From Belnapia arida (lineage in GTDB: Bacteria; Pseudomonadota; Alphaproteobacteria; Acetobacterales; Acetobacteraceae): 64,000 nt of DNA. Location: contig NZ_JAETWB010000001.1 in assembly GCF_016773205.1 (NCBI RefSeq), forward strand, positions 620,001-684,000, given 5' to 3'. Positions 60,521 to 64,000 of the stretch are shown in pieces. The first letter of the stretch is position 1, and every line of letters begins with the position of its first letter. The translations under genes and the position numbers were made by a program. The notes beneath the pieces are model-generated. The model had not been told where the DNA came from. It made no database searches and saw nothing but the letters and a program-made list of their open reading frames with translations.

Positions 60521-62569
60521 TTGGCCAGCCTCGAACCCGATTCCCAGCCCGATGCCAAGCCGAACCCGGCGCTCGCCTTGCAGGCCGAGATCCTCGCTCG
60601 GCCGGCGACGGAGGAGCGGCGGATGGCGGATGCGATCCGGGCGCTGGCGATCGATGCCGTCGAGAAGTCGAAATCGGGCCATCCCGGCATGCCCCTCGGC
60701 ATGGCGGATGTGGCGACGGTGCTGTTCAGCCAGTTCGTGAAGTTCGACGCCGCCGACCCGCGTTGGCCGGACCGCGACCGCTTCGTGCTCAGCGCCGGGC
60801 ATGGCTCGATGCTGCTCTACTCGATCCTGCATCTCACCGGGCAGCCGGGGATGACGATCGACGACATCAAGCATTTCCGCCAGCTGCATTCGCCGGCGGC
60901 GGGGCACCCGGAGTTCGGCGAGGCGCCGGGGATCGAGACGACGACCGGGCCGCTCGGCCAGGGCATCGGCAATGCCGTCGGCATGGCGCTGGCGGAGCGG
61001 ATCCTGGCGGCGCGCTTCGGCAAGTCGCTGGTCGACCACCGCACCTGGGCGATCTGCGGCGATGGCTGCCTGCAGGAAGGGGTCAGCCATGAGGCGGCCT
61101 CGCTCGCCGGGCATCTCAACCTCGACAAGCTGACGCTGCTCTGGGACGACAACAAGGTCACCATCGACGGCCCGACCGACCTCTCCTTCACCGACGACAC
61201 CCTGAAGCGTTTCCAGTCCTATGGATGGGCGGTGCGGCGGGTCGACGGGCACGACACGGCGGAGGTGGCGGCGGCGCTGGCCTGGGCCGTCAGGACGCCG
61301 AAGCCGGTGCTGATCGCCTGCAAGACCATCATCGGCTTCTCCGCGCCGAAGAAGGCGGGGACTGCGGCGAGCCATGGCAGCCCGCTCGGGCCCGAGGAAG
61401 CCGCGGCGGCGAAGTCGGCGCTGGGCTGGAACCACCCGCCCTTCGAGGTGCCGGAGGGGCTGCGGGAGCGCTGGGAGGCGGTGGGACGCCGCTCGGCGGG
61501 GACACGGCGGACCTGGCTGAAGCGGCTGGCCAAGCACCCGATGAAGGCCGATTTCGAGCGCGCCATCGCCGGCAAGCTGCCGGAAGCCTGGCACGAGGCG
61601 CTGGCGGCGCTGCGGGTGAAGACCGCGGAGGAGAAGCCGAAGCTCGCGACACGGATCGCGGGGCAGCGGGCGCTCGAGGCGCTGGTGCCCTCGATTCCGG
61701 AGATGGTCGGTGGCTCGGCGGACCTGACGGGGTCGAACAACACCAATGTGAAGGGCATCCCTTCGGTGAAGCCGGGGGATTTCAACGGGCGCTACGTGCA
61801 TTACGGCGTGCGCGAGCACGGCATGGCCGCGGCGATGAACGGCATGGCGCTGCATGGCGGCATCATCCCCTATTCCGGTGCCTTCCTGGTCTTCGCCGAC
61901 TACATGCGGCCGTCGATCCGGCTGGCGGCGCTGATGCGCCAGCGCGTCATCCATGTGCTGACGCATGACAGCATCGGCCTCGGCGAGGACGGGCCGACGC
62001 ACCAGCCGGTGGAGACGCTGGCGGGGTTGCGCGCCATCCCGCACCTCTTCGTCTTCCGCCCCGGCGATGCAATGGAGACCGCCGAGTGCTGGGAGCTGGC
62101 AGTGAAGCGGTCGGACGGGCCGAGCGTGCTGGCGCTGTCGCGGCAGGGGCTGACGCCATACCGGACCGAGGCGGGGGAGAACCGCTGTGCGCGGGGCGGG
62201 TATGTCGTCGAGGAGGGTTCCGGGCCGCGGCGCGCAACCTTGATCGCCACTGGCTCGGAAGTGTCCATCGCCCTGGTTGCCCGGGCGGCGCTGGAGGCCG
62301 ATGGTATCGCAACGGCCGTCGTCTCGCTGCCCTGCTGGGAGTTGTTCGCCGCGCAGGATGCAGGATACCGGGAGGGGGTGCTGGGAAGCGCCCTCCGCGT
62401 CGGGATCGAGGCGGCGATCGGCTTCGGCTGGGAGCGTTGGCTGGGGCCGGAGGGACTCTTCATCGGCATGGAGGGCTTCGGCGCCTCGGGCCCGGTGGAG
62501 GATCTGTACCGCCACTTCGGCATCACGGCCGAGGCGGTGACGGCGGCGGTGAAGAAGCGTATCGGTTGA
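60521..62569 (+). CDS. tkt: Transketolase
   Basis: The 682-residue enzyme moves two-carbon units between sugar phosphates with thiamine diphosphate. Visible are SKSGHPGMPLGMADV, TTTGPLGQGIGNAVGMALAE, GDGCLQEGVSHEAASLAGHL and DDNKVTIDG in the PP domain. REHGMAAAMNGMALHGGIIPYSG and HDSIGLGEDGPTHQP mark the Pyr domain. The chosen start is a TTG at 60521, which has GGAGG at good spacing. An ATG 34 codons in would keep the core. It leads the tkt-gap-pgk run. Confidence 0.95.
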   Translation: MASLEPDSQPDAKPNPALALQAEILARPATEERRMADAIRALAIDAVEKSKSGHPGMPLGMADVATVLFSQFVKFDAADPRWPDRDRFVLSAGHGSMLLYSILHLTGQPGMTIDDIKHFRQLHSPAAGHPEFGEAPGIETTTGPLGQGIGNAVGMALAERILAARFGKSLVDHRTWAICGDGCLQEGVSHEAASLAGHLNLDKLTLLWDDNKVTIDGPTDLSFTDDTLKRFQSYGWAVRRVDGHDTAEVAAALAWAVRTPKPVLIACKTIIGFSAPKKAGTAASHGSPLGPEEAAAAKSALGWNHPPFEVPEGLRERWEAVGRRSAGTRRTWLKRLAKHPMKADFERAIAGKLPEAWHEALAALRVKTAEEKPKLATRIAGQRALEALVPSIPEMVGGSADLTGSNNTNVKGIPSVKPGDFNGRYVHYGVREHGMAAAMNGMALHGGIIPYSGAFLVFADYMRPSIRLAALMRQRVIHVLTHDSIGLGEDGPTHQPVETLAGLRAIPHLFVFRPGDAMETAECWELAVKRSDGPSVLALSRQGLTPYRTEAGENRCARGGYVVEEGSGPRRATLIATGSEVSIALVARAALEADGIATAVVSLPCWELFAAQDAGYREGVLGSALRVGIEAAIGFGWERWLGPEGLFIGMEGFGASGPVEDLYRHFGITAEAVTAAVKKRIG

Positions 62570-62579
62570 GCGTGTTGTC

Positions 62580-62598
62580 GAGCCCCTTGGTCGGGCTC
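62580..62598 (+). repeat. Small hairpin between tkt and gap
   Basis: GAGCCC (62580-62585) pairs with GGGCTC (62593-62598), placed 10 bases after the tkt stop and upstream of the GAAGGAAG ribosome site of gap. It could tune read-through between the genes. Confidence 0.3.
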
Positions 62599-62617
62599 CA
62601 AGAGAAGGAAGACGATG

Positions 62618-63658
62618 ATGGCCGTGAAGGTCGGGATCAACGGGTTCGGGCGCATCGGTCGCCTGGTGCTGCGCGCGATGATCGAGAGCGGGCGCGACGA
62701 TGTGGAATGCGTCGCCATCAATGACCTCGGCTCGGTCGAGGCCAATGCGCACCTCTTCCGCTACGACAGCGTGCATGGGCGCTTCCCGGGCGAGGTGCAG
62801 GTCGAGGGCAACTCGATGATCATCTCGGCCAATGGCCGGACCTATGCGCCGATCAAGGTGACGGCCGAGCGTGACCCGACCAAGCTGCCCTGGCAGGGCA
62901 TCGACGTCGCGGCCGAGTGCACCGGCATCTTCACCAACTCCGACAAGGCGGCGCTGCTGCTGCAGTCCGGCGCGCGGAAGGTGCTGGTCTCCGCCCCCGT
63001 CACCTGGGCCGAAGCGCATGCCGACGACAGCGCGCAGGCGACCATCGTCTATGGCGTGAACCACAAGATCCTGAAGCCGAGCCACCAGATCGTCTCGAAC
63101 GCGTCCTGCACCACCAACTGCCTCGCGCCGGTGGCGAAGGTGCTGCACGAGAAGTTCGGCATCCAGCGCGGCTACATGGTGACGATCCACGCCTATACGG
63201 GCGACCAGAACACGGTCGACACATTGCACAAGGACCTGCACCGGGCGCGCGCCGCGGCCGTCTCCGCCATCCCGACCTCGACGGGTGCGGCGAAGGCGGT
63301 CGGCCTCGTGCTGCCGGAGCTGAAGGGCAAGCTGGACGGCACCGCCATCCGCATCCCGACGCCGAATGTCTCGCTCATCTCGCTCGACGTGAACCTCAAG
63401 ACCGAGGGCGTCACCAAGGAGATGGTGAACCAGGTGATGAAGGAAGCCGCCGAGGGCGAGCTGAAGGGTATCCTCGGCTACAACACCGCGCCGCTGGTCT
63501 CCATCGACTTCAACCACGACAGCCATTCCTCGACCTTCGACGCGACGCAGACCCAGGTGGTCGACGGCGCGCTGGTGCGGGTGATGAGCTGGTACGACAA
63601 CGAGTGGGGCTTCTCCAACCGCATGTCGGACACTGCCGCGCTGCTCGGCAGCCTCTGA
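62618..63658 (+). CDS. gap: Glyceraldehyde-3-phosphate dehydrogenase
   Basis: The 346-residue enzyme has the NAD-binding [17 protein letters not shown], the catalytic Cys164 in [38 protein letters not shown] and [12 protein letters not shown]. It works in glycolysis, gluconeogenesis or a Calvin cycle, in either direction. Two ATGs lie in a row (62615, 62618), and AGGAAG favours the second. Downstream is pgk. Confidence 0.96.
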   Translation: MAVKVGINGFGRIGRLVLRAMIESGRDDVECVAINDLGSVEANAHLFRYDSVHGRFPGEVQVEGNSMIISANGRTYAPIKVTAERDPTKLPWQGIDVAAECTGIFTNSDKAALLLQSGARKVLVSAPVTWAEAHADDSAQATIVYGVNHKILKPSHQIVSNASCTTNCLAPVAKVLHEKFGIQRGYMVTIHAYTGDQNTVDTLHKDLHRARAAAVSAIPTSTGAAKAVGLVLPELKGKLDGTAIRIPTPNVSLISLDVNLKTEGVTKEMVNQVMKEAAEGELKGILGYNTAPLVSIDFNHDSHSSTFDATQTQVVDGALVRVMSWYDNEWGFSNRMSDTAALLGSL

Positions 63659-63670
63659 GCCTGGACAACA

Positions 63671-63697
63671 CGGCGCCCGCCCAGTCGGCGGGCGCCG
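63671..63697 (+). terminator. Long perfect hairpin between gap and pgk
   Basis: An 11-base perfect stem (63671-63681 with 63687-63697) with a 5-base loop lies between the gap stop and the pgk start, two bases before the alternative pgk ATG at 63699. It is strong but lacks a clear T-run, so partial termination or RNA processing is more likely than a full stop. Confidence 0.5.
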
Positions 63698-63713
63698 CAT
63701 GAGGACCCACCGG

Positions 63714-64000
63714 ATGGCCCGCTTCCGCACTCTCGACGACCTCGACCCCAAGGGCCGCCGCATCCTGCTGCGCGCCGACCTGAACCTGCCGATGAGGGAT
63801 GGCGTCATCACCGACCGCACCCGGATCGAGCGGCTGGCGCCGACCGTCCAGGAGCTGGCGGAGAAGGGCGGGCGGGTCATCCTGTGCAGCCATTTCGACC
63901 GGCCCAAGGGCAAGCGCGTGCCGGAGATGTCGCTGAAGCCGATGCAGGAGGCGCTGGCGCAGGCGCTGAGCCGGCCGGTTGCCTTCGTCGACGACTGCAT
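63714..64000 (+). CDS. pgk: Phosphoglycerate kinase (3' end cut off)
   Basis: The visible 95 codons read [38 protein letters not shown] and [20 protein letters not shown], the N-terminal substrate-binding domain of PGK (about 400 residues in full). It transfers phosphate between 1,3-bisphosphoglycerate and ADP. The ATG at 63714 has GAGGA eight bases upstream; an in-frame ATG at 63699 is possible. It completes the tkt-gap-pgk gene run at the window edge. Confidence 0.93.
   Translation, partial: MARFRTLDDLDPKGRRILLRADLNLPMRDGVITDRTRIERLAPTVQELAEKGGRVILCSHFDRPKGKRVPEMSLKPMQEALAQALSRPVAFVDDC

Noticed and set aside
60488-64000. A 1170-codon open frame on the minus strand
   Set aside because: It is antisense to tkt, gap and pgk, which have clear family motifs. 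Its Arg/His/Gln-rich translation is the usual GC-rich shadow.
1-64000. tRNA or rRNA genes, CRISPR arrays, insertion sequences or prophage modules
   Set aside because: I saw no cloverleaf-like ends, repeat-spacer pattern, transposase-like protein or phage structural genes when reading both strands by eye. A dedicated search could still find a short one.

Overview
The window is visibly GC-rich, with tightly packed genes and no rRNA, tRNA, CRISPR array or insertion sequence that I can recognise. Several gene groups point to an alphaproteobacterium of the Rhodospirillales, probably Acetobacteraceae (a Roseomonas-like organism). These are secB beside a TimA/Tim44-like gene and mltA, a sorbosone-dehydrogenase-type PQQ enzyme paired with a DUF2231 protein, a MarR-OmpR-kinase trio opposite a branched-chain aminotransferase, an Ehr-type hyf operon, and a tkt-gap-pgk run. 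The taxonomic call is inference.

Layout. Positions 1-5967 (minus strand) hold surface-polysaccharide genes: an aminotransferase, two GT4 glycosyltransferases, a WecB-type epimerase and a FlaA1/CapD dehydratase that runs off the left edge. Positions 6156-12700 carry DUF2231 plus a sorbosone dehydrogenase, secB, a histidine phosphatase, timA, mltA, and a coupled pair made of a CCG-domain Fe-S protein and a 2OG-Fe(II) dioxygenase. An amidase follows, then a three-gene TRAP transporter whose binding protein resembles the 2-oxoacid binder TakP (14295-17400). Positions 17590-24680 are a six-gene hyfBCEFGI-type operon. Its large subunit has lost all four Ni-ligand cysteines, so it is an energy-converting hydrogenase-related (Ehr) complex and not a hydrogenase. 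Positions 25014-28442 hold a pirin, a hydrolase, a CurA-type reductase, a DUF427 protein and a small lipoprotein.

Positions 28465-36971 are a formate dehydrogenase (FDH) accessory locus: a polyferredoxin, a BPL/LplA-like protein, two unknown conserved proteins, DUF3305, DUF3306, TorD, mobB and moeA. The catalytic genes are missing. Between torD and mobB only a possible remnant of the TAT-leader gene and a frameshifted 3' end of the cytochrome b (gamma) gene remain, so this looks like a decayed FDH operon.

Positions 36975-39686 encode a kinase, a response regulator and a MarR regulator, separated by a promoter region with a palindrome from ilvE (39799). LysE, acyl-CoA synthetase and TauE genes follow. 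Next is a long minus-strand set running from 50792 down to 42852: a pteridine-reductase-like SDR with folB, uvrC, pgsA, a lipoprotein, moaD, moaE, a VOC protein, a membrane protein and TauE. Positions 50824-54553 carry dinB with an N-terminal zinc-finger-like motif, a small membrane protein, a ROK kinase, tusA and a histone-deacetylase-like gene. Positions 54636-59522 hold a methyltransferase coupled to an HDO-type iron enzyme, a VOC protein, an NlpC/P60 peptidase, lipoproteins and an M20 amidohydrolase. The right end has a VIT-family transporter and the central-carbon genes tkt, gap and pgk (cut off).
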